Assembly (NCBI GenBank): GCA_963748295.1
Contig: CAVVIH010000006.1
Span: 1,302,001 to 1,366,000, forward strand
Direction of reading: 5' to 3'
DNA: 64,000 bases
DNA from: CAVVIH01 sp963748295
GTDB lineage: Bacteria > Acidobacteriota > Vicinamibacteria > Vicinamibacterales > 2-12-FULL-66-21
The notes below the pieces were generated by a model. The model did no database searches. It saw only the letters and a list, made by a program, of their open reading frames with translations, and was not told the DNA's origin. Positions 28,608 through 36,947 of this stretch are shown here, one piece after another (within the stretch, counting starts at the first letter, position 1; each line of letters starts with the position of its first letter). The position numbers and the translations under genes were made by a program.

Positions 28608-28685
28608 CGCTCGGACATCATACTAATTCCCAACCTCCAACTCCCAATTCCCAAACGGACTCGCAAATCAAATCAAATGAAGCGT
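28608..28685. repeat. short single-arm AACTCCCAA repeat
   Basis: The gap between the MocR gene stop and the amide-ligase operon start (same strand) contains CCCAACCTCCAACTCCCAAT and CCCAA units. The only arm is on one side, so no hairpin is expected. The promoter of the amide-ligase operon should lie here, but I cannot define boxes. Confidence 0.7.
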
Positions 28686-30161
28686 TCAAGCACTTGTCGC
28701 GAGGCGACGTACCTGTCTGCCCCCCCCGTTGACCGCCTCCGTCAGCGTCCGCGACAGGCGAATCACCGCCTGATCTATCGCTTCGGGCAGCACGCTCGAG
28801 AAGCAGATGCGCAGCTCGGCCTCGCCGGCGGGGTCGGCGTAGAACGCGTGGCCGGCGACGAAGGCGACGCCGGCGGCCAGCGCGCGATCGAGCAGCGCGC
28901 GCGAGCTGACGCCGGTGGGAATCCGGCACCACAGGTACAAACCGCCTTGCGGCCGCGCAAAGCGGAGCATGCCCGGCGCGATGTGCCGCTGGATGGCGGC
29001 AATCATCATCGCGCAGCGCCGCGCGTGCTCGGATCGCAGCGTCTGCAGGTGCGCGTCGAAGCCGCCGTCGCGGATGAGGCGCGCCAGCGCGAACTGGACG
29101 AGGTTCTGGGTATGCGGATCGAGGCGCTGCTTGATGATCGCCATCTGGTCGACGATCGACGGCGCCGCGGACAACCATCCGAGCCGAAGGCCCGGCGCGA
29201 GCACCTTCGAAAAGCTGTTCAGGTGAATGACGATGTTCTGCGAGTCGAGCTCGCGCAGCGACGGCGGCGGCGGATCGGAGAAATACAGCTCACCGTAGGT
29301 CGCGTCCTCGACAATCGGCACGCGGTAGCGCTCCGCCAGCTTCAACAGTTCGCGCCGCGCGCGGATCGGCATCGTGACGCCGGTGGGATTCTGGAACGTC
29401 GGGTTCGTGTAAATCAGCTTGGGACGATAGCGGACGAGCAGATCCTCGAGCTCGTCCATGTCCGCGCTCGCGACATCCCAGCCAATCAGCTTCGCGCCGG
29501 CGGCGTTGAACGACTGGATGGCGCCGACGTAGCCGGGCCGTTCGAGGATGACGGCGTCGCCCGGATCGACGAGGCACCGTGCCAGGAGATCGAGCCCCTG
29601 CTGCGCACCGGCGAGGACGAGCACGCTCTCGGCCGGCACGCCGAAGCGCTCCGCCACCGCTTCGCGCATCTGCGGCTGCCCTTCGGTCGGCCCGTGCCGC
29701 CAAACCGCAAGCCCTTCACGCCTGATGCTCTGTTCGATGGCTTTCTGGAACGCGGCGGTCGGAAAACAGTCGATCGCCGGCTCACCAGCCGCGAGCGACA
29801 GCAGCCGTACATCGGACGCATGACGCAGGGCGTCGCGCATCGTCGGGTCGCTCGATCGAAGGGCCGCGGCGGCGATCTTGCCGCGCCACGCGAACGGCGC
29901 GCCCGATGGATCCGGCGGCGCGCACACGAACGTGCCGCGACCGACGTAGCCGCGAAGCAGCCCGCGCGATTCGAGCTCGCGGTACGCGCTGACGACCGTC
30001 GTGCGGCTGATGCCGAGGCGGCTTGCCAGCTCGCGCTCGGGCGGCACGCGCGCCCCGGATGCGATCTCGCCTTTCGAGATCGCCGCTTCGAGCAACTCGA
30101 CGAGGTGGCCGTACAGCGGTCGCGCTGTCCGGACGAACTGCCGTTCGATCTCCTGAATCAT
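28686..30161 (-). CDS. MocR/PdxR-type regulator (GntR HTH plus aminotransferase domain)
   Basis: 491 residues from the ATG at 30161, which follows a GGAGGGG ribosome site. The N-terminal winged helix reads ISKGEIASGARVPPERELAS followed by RLGISRTTVVSAYRELESRG. The long C-terminal domain is an aminotransferase fold with YTNPTFQNPTG, EDATYGELYF and the PLP lysine in LNSFSKVLAPGLRLGWL. MocR proteins use bound PLP and an amine or amino-acid ligand to control nearby genes. Direct repeats upstream look like its own operator. It may control itself or the amide-ligase operon downstream on the same strand. Confidence 0.88.
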   Translation of the reverse strand: MIQEIERQFVRTARPLYGHLVELLEAAISKGEIASGARVPPERELASRLGISRTTVVSAYRELESRGLLRGYVGRGTFVCAPPDPSGAPFAWRGKIAAAALRSSDPTMRDALRHASDVRLLSLAAGEPAIDCFPTAAFQKAIEQSIRREGLAVWRHGPTEGQPQMREAVAERFGVPAESVLVLAGAQQGLDLLARCLVDPGDAVILERPGYVGAIQSFNAAGAKLIGWDVASADMDELEDLLVRYRPKLIYTNPTFQNPTGVTMPIRARRELLKLAERYRVPIVEDATYGELYFSDPPPPSLRELDSQNIVIHLNSFSKVLAPGLRLGWLSAAPSIVDQMAIIKQRLDPHTQNLVQFALARLIRDGGFDAHLQTLRSEHARRCAMMIAAIQRHIAPGMLRFARPQGGLYLWCRIPTGVSSRALLDRALAAGVAFVAGHAFYADPAGEAELRICFSSVLPEAIDQAVIRLSRTLTEAVNGGGRQVRRLATSA

Positions 30162-30297
30162 GTCCCCTCCGCGGAGACCCAGTCTGTGCCGGATTCGGGC
30201 GGCCACGCGCCAGCCAATGAGGCATTGGCACTCGAAACTGGGCCCAATGGAGGGCCGAATGGCAGACCGATCGGCGCAAAGGATCGGTCCAATTGTA
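30162..30297. promoter_or_regulatory. candidate MocR operator: three direct repeats and one inverted repeat
   Basis: Three 8-bp direct repeats occur on the + strand: GGCCCAAT (30241-30248), GGCCGAAT (30253-30260) and GGTCCAAT (30286-30293). An inverted repeat CCAATGAGGCATTGG (30214-30228) lies closer to the MocR start. MocR/GabR-type regulators typically bind direct repeats near their own promoter. No clear -35/-10 pair was identified. Confidence 0.45.
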
Positions 30298-31194
30298 TTA
30301 GCGGAGGTCTTCCTTCGTCAGGTCGGTGTTGATGGCAAAAGCCGCTTCCGCGCCTTCGGCTGCGGCGACGACGACCCATTGGACGGCTCTGGAAGCGTCC
30401 CCTGCGACGTACAGTCCTGAGAGGTGCGTTGTCTCGTACTTCCCGGTGCGAACCGTACCCTTGTCGTTGAACTCGCAGCCAAGCTGGTTCGAGAGATTCG
30501 AGCGTTGGTACTGGCCGGTCGTGAAGAACAGCGCGCGCCGGTTCAGATGCGTTCCATCCTCGAAGACGACGCGCTCGAGCGTGCCGCCGGTGCCTTCGAG
30601 GCGCGCGACGCGTTCTTCGCGGATGCGGATGCCGTTGCGTTCCAGCCGCGCGCGCCCGTCCTCGTCGATGTCGGCGGGACCGTCGGTGCACAGCACGAGG
30701 TCGCGGCTCCAGGTCGTCAACTCGAGCGAGAGCCCGAGGCCGCGATCGCCGCGGCCGTAGATCGCGATTGGCCGATCGCGAATCTCCCAGCCATCGCAGT
30801 ACGGACAGTGGAACACGCTTCGTCCGTACAGCTCGCGGAAGCCCTCGATTGATGGCAGGTTGTCGACCACGCCGGTGGCGAGAAGCAGCTTGCGCGAGGT
30901 TGCCTCTTCGCCGTTCGCCAGCGTCACCTGGAACCGTCCGTCGAGGCATTCGGCGGCGACCACCTCGATGTCGCGCAGCTGCACGGTTTCGTAGGGCGCC
31001 AGCTCCTCCCGCGCGATTGCGAGGAACTCGCGCGGCGGCAGACCGTCGCGGGTGAGGTATCCGTGAAGGGCGTGCGAGGCGACGTTTCTCGGCCGGCCGG
31101 CGTCGCAGACGAGCACGCGGCGGCGGCAGCGTCCCAGCATGAGCGCGGCGCTCAACCCCGCCGGGCCGGCGCCAACGATGATGACGTCGTACAT
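30298..31194 (-). CDS. thioredoxin-reductase-like FAD/NAD(P) oxidoreductase
   Basis: 298 residues with the FAD-binding GAGPAGLSAALML at the N-terminus, a CPYC redox motif in FHCPYCDGWEIRDRP, a second nucleotide-binding region (IAIYGRGDRGLGLSLEL) in which the usual GxGxxG is degenerate (GRGDRG), and the FAD motif GLYVAGDAS. This matches the thioredoxin-reductase-like group, including bacillithiol- or ferredoxin-linked variants. The electron donor is uncertain because the NAD(P) loop is altered. It is co-directional with MocR, 136 bases upstream. Confidence 0.85.
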   Translation of the reverse strand: MYDVIIVGAGPAGLSAALMLGRCRRRVLVCDAGRPRNVASHALHGYLTRDGLPPREFLAIAREELAPYETVQLRDIEVVAAECLDGRFQVTLANGEEATSRKLLLATGVVDNLPSIEGFRELYGRSVFHCPYCDGWEIRDRPIAIYGRGDRGLGLSLELTTWSRDLVLCTDGPADIDEDGRARLERNGIRIREERVARLEGTGGTLERVVFEDGTHLNRRALFFTTGQYQRSNLSNQLGCEFNDKGTVRTGKYETTHLSGLYVAGDASRAVQWVVVAAAEGAEAAFAINTDLTKEDLR

Positions 31195-31203
31195 GCGGGA
31201 GAG

Positions 31204-33576
31204 TTATTGAAGCAGCGCCCTGAACCTGTCCTCGTCCCGCAGCGTGTCGAAGTCGGGGTCGCGGCGGAGGCGCGCGGCGGTCAGCGCGTGCAGAGCCTTC
31301 GACACGCGCTCGAGGGACTCGAGGGCGCGCTGCGTATCGCGGCGCAGCGCGTAAACGCCGGCGATGTAGTAGCGGGTGAACGGATCGTCGGCGCCGTTGG
31401 CGACGCGACCGTCAAATGCCTTGAGCGCGCGATCGAAGAACCGGTTCGCGTCGTCCTGCTTGCCCAGTCGCAGATAGGCGGCGCCAAGCTTGGCGTTCAG
31501 CTCGATAATGGTGCGCTCCTTGAGCGCGTGGTCGCTCGACGACACGAACGCGAGGCCGCGCTCGTATTCGCGGATCGCATCCTGGTGCCGACCCGCCAGG
31601 TAGAACACATACCCGAGCCGGGAGTTGGCGCCGACCACCTGCAGTCCAGCGTCACCCGAGAGGTACTGCTCCTGCAGTTCGACCGCACGGCGGCAGATGC
31701 GTTCCGCCTCCTCGTAGCGTCCTTCCCACGCCAGCAGCAGTCCGAGCTGCAGATATGAATAGCCCGCTTCCGGGTTCAGCTCGATTGATTTCTGGAACTC
31801 GGGAATCGCCGCGGCGAAGTCTCCCTTGCCGACCCAGTAGGCGCGGGCAAGGCCCTGGTGCGCCTGGCCGTCCTCCGGATCGAGGCGAACCGCCTCTTTC
31901 ATCGACGCGATCGCCTCGTCGATCTTCCCGTGGCCCAGCAGCGACGCGCCGAGCCAGGTGTGCGCCTCCGCCAGGTCGGGGTTGAGCGACAGCGCCCGCT
32001 GCTCGATCTCGATCGCCTTGTTTACGAGTTCCTTCATGCTCATGAAGGATCCCTTGAGGTTGTAGGCGCCGCCGAGCGCGGCCCAGGCCCTCGCGTATTC
32101 GGGATCGAGGCGCGTCGCTTCCTCGAACGCGGCGATCGCGCGCTCCATCGAGTCGCGGGTGGCGAGGCGCATGTTGAGCATGCCGCGGGCGTAGCTCTCG
32201 TAGGCGGCGACCGACTTCGTTTCCTGACGTTCGATGCCGGCGATCTCGGAGCCGCGCAGCGCGAGATTGAGGCCGCTGCTCAGCTCGTAGACGATCTTGT
32301 CCTGCAGCTCGAAGATGTCGCCGATGCGGCCGTCCACCTTGACGGTGTTGCGCACTTCCCCGGTGCCGATGTCGACGAAGTTCGCGGTGATGCGAACCAT
32401 GTCGCCGAGGCGCTGGAACCCGCCGACGACCACCCAGGTGGCGCCGAGACGCCGGCCGATGTCGATCGCCAGCGCATCGTCGAGGCGCGTGCTCGAGCTG
32501 AGATTCCTCAGCGCGTCGAACACGCGGGCGCGGCCGATCACCGTCAGCCCCTCGATGTTCTTCAGATCCGAGCTGACCGTTTCCGCGATCCCCGTCCCGA
32601 TCCAGTCGTCGTCCGGCTCGCGCGTGATGTTGGAGAACGTCATCACCGCCACCGAGCTCTCGACGCGCGGCTGTGCCGCGACACCCATCGCCACGCGGCT
32701 CGTCGTCCCGCGCGGCGTGCTGTCCATGCCGCGCGCGATCTCGTGCAGATCGCCGTGCAGCTCGCGCGCCGACTGATACCGGAACGTCGGCGACTTTTCG
32801 AGCGCCCGCGCGATGACGGCGTCGAGCGCAGGCGGCAGGTTGGAGATGTATCGCGATGGCGGCGCGGGCACCTCGTGAAGGATCCGATCGATGATCTCGG
32901 TGGCGGAACTGCCGAGGAAAGGCGCGCGGCCGGTCGCCGTCTCGTACATCACGACGCCGAGCGAGAACAGATCCGAGCGGTGATCGACGGTCCGGCCGAG
33001 GGCCTGCTCCGGAGACATGTACGAAACCGTGCCGAGCACCATCCCCGCCGCCGTCACCTGCGGCTGCGTGATCTGCGCCGCCTGCGGCATGGCATCGTTG
33101 TTGAGGAATTTCGCGAGGCCGAAGTCCAGCACCTTCACGAGGCCGCGGCCGGTCCACATCAGGTTGCCGCTCTTGATGTCGCGGTGGATGATCCCGCGCC
33201 CGTGCGCTTCGTCCAGCGCGTCGGCGACCTGCATCCCCACTTCGACGACCTCGCGCACCGGCAGCGGACCTTTGGCGATGCGCGAGGAAAGCAGATCGCC
33301 CTCGACGTACTCCATGACGATGAAGTCGGAGCCGCCGTACTCGCCGAGGTCGTAGGTCACCGCAATGTTCGGCGAGCGCAGCACGGACGCCGCCCGCGCC
33401 TCGTTCAGCAGTCGCGCGCGGCTCTCCGGATCGGCCTTGAGGCTGGGCGGCAGGAACTTCAGCGCGACCGGACGTCCAAGGCGTACGTCCTCGGCGCGAT
33501 ACACCTCACCCATGCCGCCGCTGCCCAGGCGTTCGCCGATCCGGTAATGCTGAACCGTCGTTCCGATCACAGACAT
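31204..33576 (-). CDS. Ser/Thr protein kinase with TolB/FlgO-like and TPR domains
   Basis: 790 residues. The kinase domain (1-285) has the glycine loop GSGGMG at 18-23, Lys40 in VALKFLP, HRDIKSGN at about 131-138, DFG at 151-153 and the SPEQA activation-segment end. The middle part (about 315-450) has VAVMTFSNITREPDDDWIGT and ALAIDIGRRLGATWVVVGGF, a FlgO/adenylate-cyclase-associated beta domain. The rest is a TPR array (for example YARAWAALGGAYNLKG, AEAHTWLGASLLGHGKIDEA). No transmembrane helix is obvious, so unlike PASTA kinases it seems cytoplasmic. It is a common architecture in Acidobacteriota. Its target is unknown. Confidence 0.92.
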   Translation of the reverse strand: MSVIGTTVQHYRIGERLGSGGMGEVYRAEDVRLGRPVALKFLPPSLKADPESRARLLNEARAASVLRSPNIAVTYDLGEYGGSDFIVMEYVEGDLLSSRIAKGPLPVREVVEVGMQVADALDEAHGRGIIHRDIKSGNLMWTGRGLVKVLDFGLAKFLNNDAMPQAAQITQPQVTAAGMVLGTVSYMSPEQALGRTVDHRSDLFSLGVVMYETATGRAPFLGSSATEIIDRILHEVPAPPSRYISNLPPALDAVIARALEKSPTFRYQSARELHGDLHEIARGMDSTPRGTTSRVAMGVAAQPRVESSVAVMTFSNITREPDDDWIGTGIAETVSSDLKNIEGLTVIGRARVFDALRNLSSSTRLDDALAIDIGRRLGATWVVVGGFQRLGDMVRITANFVDIGTGEVRNTVKVDGRIGDIFELQDKIVYELSSGLNLALRGSEIAGIERQETKSVAAYESYARGMLNMRLATRDSMERAIAAFEEATRLDPEYARAWAALGGAYNLKGSFMSMKELVNKAIEIEQRALSLNPDLAEAHTWLGASLLGHGKIDEAIASMKEAVRLDPEDGQAHQGLARAYWVGKGDFAAAIPEFQKSIELNPEAGYSYLQLGLLLAWEGRYEEAERICRRAVELQEQYLSGDAGLQVVGANSRLGYVFYLAGRHQDAIREYERGLAFVSSSDHALKERTIIELNAKLGAAYLRLGKQDDANRFFDRALKAFDGRVANGADDPFTRYYIAGVYALRRDTQRALESLERVSKALHALTAARLRRDPDFDTLRDEDRFRALLQ

Positions 33577-33650
33577 CCTGAAGACTTGAGACGCCGCGCC
33601 GCGCGCCTGCGTTCCCGCTGAGGTTTTGGCCGAGTTTCGCCCGTACCAAG

Positions 33651-33656
33651 TATATT
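33651..33656 (+). promoter_or_regulatory. possible -10 box giving a leaderless transcript
   Basis: TATATT at 33651-33656 is only seven bases before the ATG at 33664. If it is a real -10 box, the transcript would start at or very near the start codon. A TTGGCC 19 bases upstream is a poor -35. No ribosome-binding sequence is visible before the ATG, in keeping with a leaderless message. Confidence 0.3.
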
Positions 33657-33663
33657 GCTCTGA

Positions 33664-34887
33664 ATGCGCCTTCGGATCGGGTTGACGCTCCTACTTTCGA
33701 TCGCGGTGATTCCGGCCAGCGCGCGCGCGCAGAGCGCGCCCAGCTGGCACATCATGCAGGACGGCGTCGCGTTCTTCACCTGGAATCATCAGGGCGGGCC
33801 TCGAGGCGGCACCGATTTCGGCGTGCAGAACTGGTGGATGGGGATGGCCGAGCGCCGGGTCGGCGGCGGGAAGATCCGCCTCAATCTCATGCTCAGCCTG
33901 GATCCGGCGTCGCTTGGCAACGACGGCTACCGCGAAATCTTCCAGGTCGGCGAGACGCTCGACGGGTTTGCGCTCATCGATCGTCAACATCCGCACGACT
34001 TCCTGGTGCAGGGCGCCGTCGTCTGGGAACGGCCGCTCGCGCGCGGCTACTCGCTCGTCCTCGCCGGCGCCCCGGTCGGCGAGCCCGCGCTCGGCCCCGT
34101 CGCGTTCATGCACCGGTCATCGTCTTTCGAGAATCCGACCGCGCCGCTCGGCCATCACACGTTCGATTCGACGCACATCGCGATGGGGGTGATCACCTGC
34201 GGGATTCGGAAGGATCCGTTGTACGTCGAAGGATCGGTCTTCCACGGCCGCGAGCCCGACGAACAGCGCTGGGATCTGATGGATCCGGGCCCGCTCGACT
34301 CGTGGTCCGTGCGCGGCTGGTACCGGCCGAACGACGAATGGACGATGCAGGTGTCGCATGGGTTCCTGAACGAACCGGAGTCGCTCGATCCTGGCGACCT
34401 GCGACGGACGACCGCGTCGGCGTCATGGCTGCGGCGAAACGGCTCGCGGTGGAGTGCGGCGACGTTTGCCTACGGCCGCAACGACAAGCAAGGATTCACC
34501 TACAATGCCGGGCTCGCCGAAGCGACACTGGCGTTCGGCCGGACGAGCGTCTACGGCCGCCTCGAAGCGGTGCAGGTGGAAACCGACGTGCTGCGCTTCG
34601 GCACGCACACGTTCGTCGGCGGACGCAAGGCGCACGTGGCGGACGATCTCAACCGGATCGACACCGTCGGTGCACTCACGCTCGGCGGCGTCCGTACCTT
34701 TCTTCGTCTCGCGAACTGGGATTTCGGCGCCGGCGGCGACGTGACCTTCTATAACGTCCCGGGCGTGCTGCGGCCGACACACGGCGACAGCCCGGTGTCG
34801 TTCCACGCGTTCTTCCGCATCCGTCCACCCGCGCCGATGGGACGGATGGTGGACATGATCATGACGTCCGGGATGATGATGCGGTAA
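33664..34887 (+). CDS. exported, probably outer-membrane beta-barrel protein of unknown function
   Basis: 407 residues with a clean signal peptide (MRLRIGLTLLLSIAVIPASA, cleavage after RAQ). The mature protein has alternating aromatic and polar stretches typical of beta strands (WSVRGWYRPNDEWTMQVSHG, GRLEAVQVETDVLRF) and ends without a cytoplasmic tail. Histidine- and methionine-bearing motifs WHIMQDG, DRQHPHDF and a C-terminal MVDMIMTSGMMMR could bind metal, perhaps copper, but this is only suggestive. The gene is divergent from the kinase and convergent with the M61 peptidase. Confidence 0.6.
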   Translation: MRLRIGLTLLLSIAVIPASARAQSAPSWHIMQDGVAFFTWNHQGGPRGGTDFGVQNWWMGMAERRVGGGKIRLNLMLSLDPASLGNDGYREIFQVGETLDGFALIDRQHPHDFLVQGAVVWERPLARGYSLVLAGAPVGEPALGPVAFMHRSSSFENPTAPLGHHTFDSTHIAMGVITCGIRKDPLYVEGSVFHGREPDEQRWDLMDPGPLDSWSVRGWYRPNDEWTMQVSHGFLNEPESLDPGDLRRTTASASWLRRNGSRWSAATFAYGRNDKQGFTYNAGLAEATLAFGRTSVYGRLEAVQVETDVLRFGTHTFVGGRKAHVADDLNRIDTVGALTLGGVRTFLRLANWDFGAGGDVTFYNVPGVLRPTHGDSPVSFHAFFRIRPPAPMGRMVDMIMTSGMMMR

Positions 34888-35018
34888 GACAACTCCCAAC
34901 TCCCAAAAATACCAACTCCCAAAAGCCAACTCCCAATTCACAAAAATACCAACTCCCAATTCACGATGCCCGAGGTCGCGGGACTTTGGGAGTTGGGAGT
35001 TGGTTTTTTTGGGAGTTG
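34888..35018. repeat. AACTCCCAA hairpin element, full 69-bp core at 34950-35018
   Basis: AACTCCCAA units on the left and GGGAGTTGG units with a T7 run on the right form a long stem. The 34950-35018 core matches 39320-39388 at 65 of 69 positions by direct comparison. The element overlaps the 3' end of the convergent M61 gene and encodes its last residues. It would terminate the outer-membrane-protein transcript on the + strand. Confidence 0.92.
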
Positions 35019-36892
35019 ACAGCCTTGGATCCCAGCCAGGCATCGCGGAAGCGCTTCTGCTCCGGCGTCAGCGTTCCGCTGGTCTTCTCGATCGCGATCA
35101 ACTCCATCGCCGGGTTCTCCGCGAGCGTGATGGTGGACGTTCCGTTTGCGCCGTTGCGGCGCCGGAACGTCACCGGGATCTTGTCTCCCGGCTTGTGCGC
35201 TTTCAGCACCGCCTGCAGGCCGGTGCCGTCGGTGACGCGCTTGCCATCGAGATCGACGATCGTGTCTCCCTGGTCCAGGCCCGCGGCCTGAGCCGGCGTG
35301 CCCCAATCGACGAGGTTCGTGATCGTTCCGGAGCCGCCGCGATCGAACCCGATGGTCCCGAGCCACGCCGCGCCGGGATTGGACTTGCGCCACAGGTAGC
35401 CGGCGCGCAGAAAGAGCGGCGCGTAGTCGATCGCCTCTCTGCCTTCGATGTACTTGTCGAAGAACGCATCGGCAAACGCGCGATCGCCGGTGACTTCAGC
35501 CAGCCGGTCGCGCGCGTCTTTCAGCGTGTACGGCTTCGCGACGAGTCCGGGTTGCGGGCCGCCCGGCTTTCCATGCACCCGCCACATCGCGCGCATGTAA
35601 TCGTCCAGTGAGATCTTTCCGTTCGACCGATCGCGGAGCGAGAGATCCAGTCCGAGCGCGATTGCCGCGCCGTAGGTGTAGTACGAGATGAACGTGCTCG
35701 CGGTGTTGGTGCGGTCGACGGAACGCGCCGCATCCGTGAACGGCGCCATCTGGCTCATCCCGACGGCCGATCGGAACTGACGGCCGCTGCCATTGACGAC
35801 CGCGTTCGCAGCCCTCGACAGGCCGGCGGCGCCCTCCTGCGGAGCCCAGAGGCCGGCGCGGACCATGGCCAGCGAGCCGTAATACTGCGTGAACCCTTCG
35901 GCGAGCCACAGCTCGCCGGAAATGTTCGCCTCTTCGAAGTTGAACGGCTCGAGCGACGCCGGGCGGATCCGCTCGACGTTCCACGCGTGAAAGAACTCGT
36001 GAGAGACCGTATCGAGCACGTCCAGCACCGTGCCCGGGTTCCTCAGCGAGACCGGCGACGCCACGACGGTGCTGTTGCGATGCTCCATGCCGTCGCCGCC
36101 ACCCCACGGCACGTAGTCGCCGAGGAAGGTATAGGTGCCGGTATCGAACTCGGGGAACTCACCGAAGATGGCCGCCTCCTCGTTGACGATCTTCTCCGCG
36201 CCCGCGACGTACTCGTCGATCGCCGCCTCCGACGCGTCGTGGTGGACCGCGGTGCGGATCGTCAGCTCCTTGCCGTCAGGGTTGCGGACCTTGAACGATC
36301 GGATCGTCTGCGCGCTCAGCTCGGTGGGGCTGTCCATCAGGTACTGCATGTTCGGCGCGGTGAAGGTCCAAGGGTCCTCGGTCGGGAACAACTGTGTCGC
36401 TGCAACCCAGCCGAGGCCCTGCGGCGGCTCGAAGGTCACCCGCACGGCGCGCGACTCGAAGCCGCGCGCCCACAGCAGGGTCGCGGGGAAATTCATGTGC
36501 GCGTGCGTCGTATCGATTCCGAGGTAGGTCCCGTCCACGTGATCGCCATACACCTTGTAAACGATCCGCACCGTGCCGTCGTGCCCCGACACATTCCACT
36601 GATAGGGATTGGGACGCGTCGCCGCCAGCGCCTTCCCCTTGCCGTCGAACGCCTGCAGGTCGAAGACGTTCTTGGAAAACTCGTGCAGCGCGTAGCGTCC
36701 CGGCGAGGAACGGCTCATCCGGGCCTCGAGCGTGCCCTGCGGCGCGCCGGTGAACGTCACCTCAACCTGCGCGTAGTGATGCTCCGGCGCGGGAAACGAC
36801 ACGCGATAGCGAACCTCCTGTTGCGCAGCGGCAGAGGCCGCAACGCAGACGAGAAGGGCCGCGATCAACCAGGCACGACGAATCGATCTCAT
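34961..36892 (-). CDS. secreted M61-family metallopeptidase with PDZ domain
   Basis: 643 residues. A signal peptide (ending AAAQQEV) precedes an N-terminal beta domain. The gluzincin site is TVSHEFFHAWNVERIRP (HExxH, with the third ligand in the SGELWLAEGFTQYY glutamate). A PDZ domain (about 530-610) contains ITNLVDWGTPAQAAGLDQGD and DKIPVTFRRRNG. This is the glycyl-aminopeptidase-like M61 arrangement. The last 20 or so residues (VNSQKNQLPTPKVPRPRAS) are encoded by the AACTCCCAA repeat and are not family-like, so the repeat has probably replaced the original stop. A role in peptide breakdown in the periplasm is likely. Confidence 0.88.
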   Translation of the reverse strand: MRSIRRAWLIAALLVCVAASAAAQQEVRYRVSFPAPEHHYAQVEVTFTGAPQGTLEARMSRSSPGRYALHEFSKNVFDLQAFDGKGKALAATRPNPYQWNVSGHDGTVRIVYKVYGDHVDGTYLGIDTTHAHMNFPATLLWARGFESRAVRVTFEPPQGLGWVAATQLFPTEDPWTFTAPNMQYLMDSPTELSAQTIRSFKVRNPDGKELTIRTAVHHDASEAAIDEYVAGAEKIVNEEAAIFGEFPEFDTGTYTFLGDYVPWGGGDGMEHRNSTVVASPVSLRNPGTVLDVLDTVSHEFFHAWNVERIRPASLEPFNFEEANISGELWLAEGFTQYYGSLAMVRAGLWAPQEGAAGLSRAANAVVNGSGRQFRSAVGMSQMAPFTDAARSVDRTNTASTFISYYTYGAAIALGLDLSLRDRSNGKISLDDYMRAMWRVHGKPGGPQPGLVAKPYTLKDARDRLAEVTGDRAFADAFFDKYIEGREAIDYAPLFLRAGYLWRKSNPGAAWLGTIGFDRGGSGTITNLVDWGTPAQAAGLDQGDTIVDLDGKRVTDGTGLQAVLKAHKPGDKIPVTFRRRNGANGTSTITLAENPAMELIAIEKTSGTLTPEQKRFRDAWLGSKAVNSQKNQLPTPKVPRPRAS

Positions 36893-36947
36893 TTGAATCG
36901 GATACTAACATGCACCGTCGACGCACCTGATCGGGCGCGGCTTCGGT

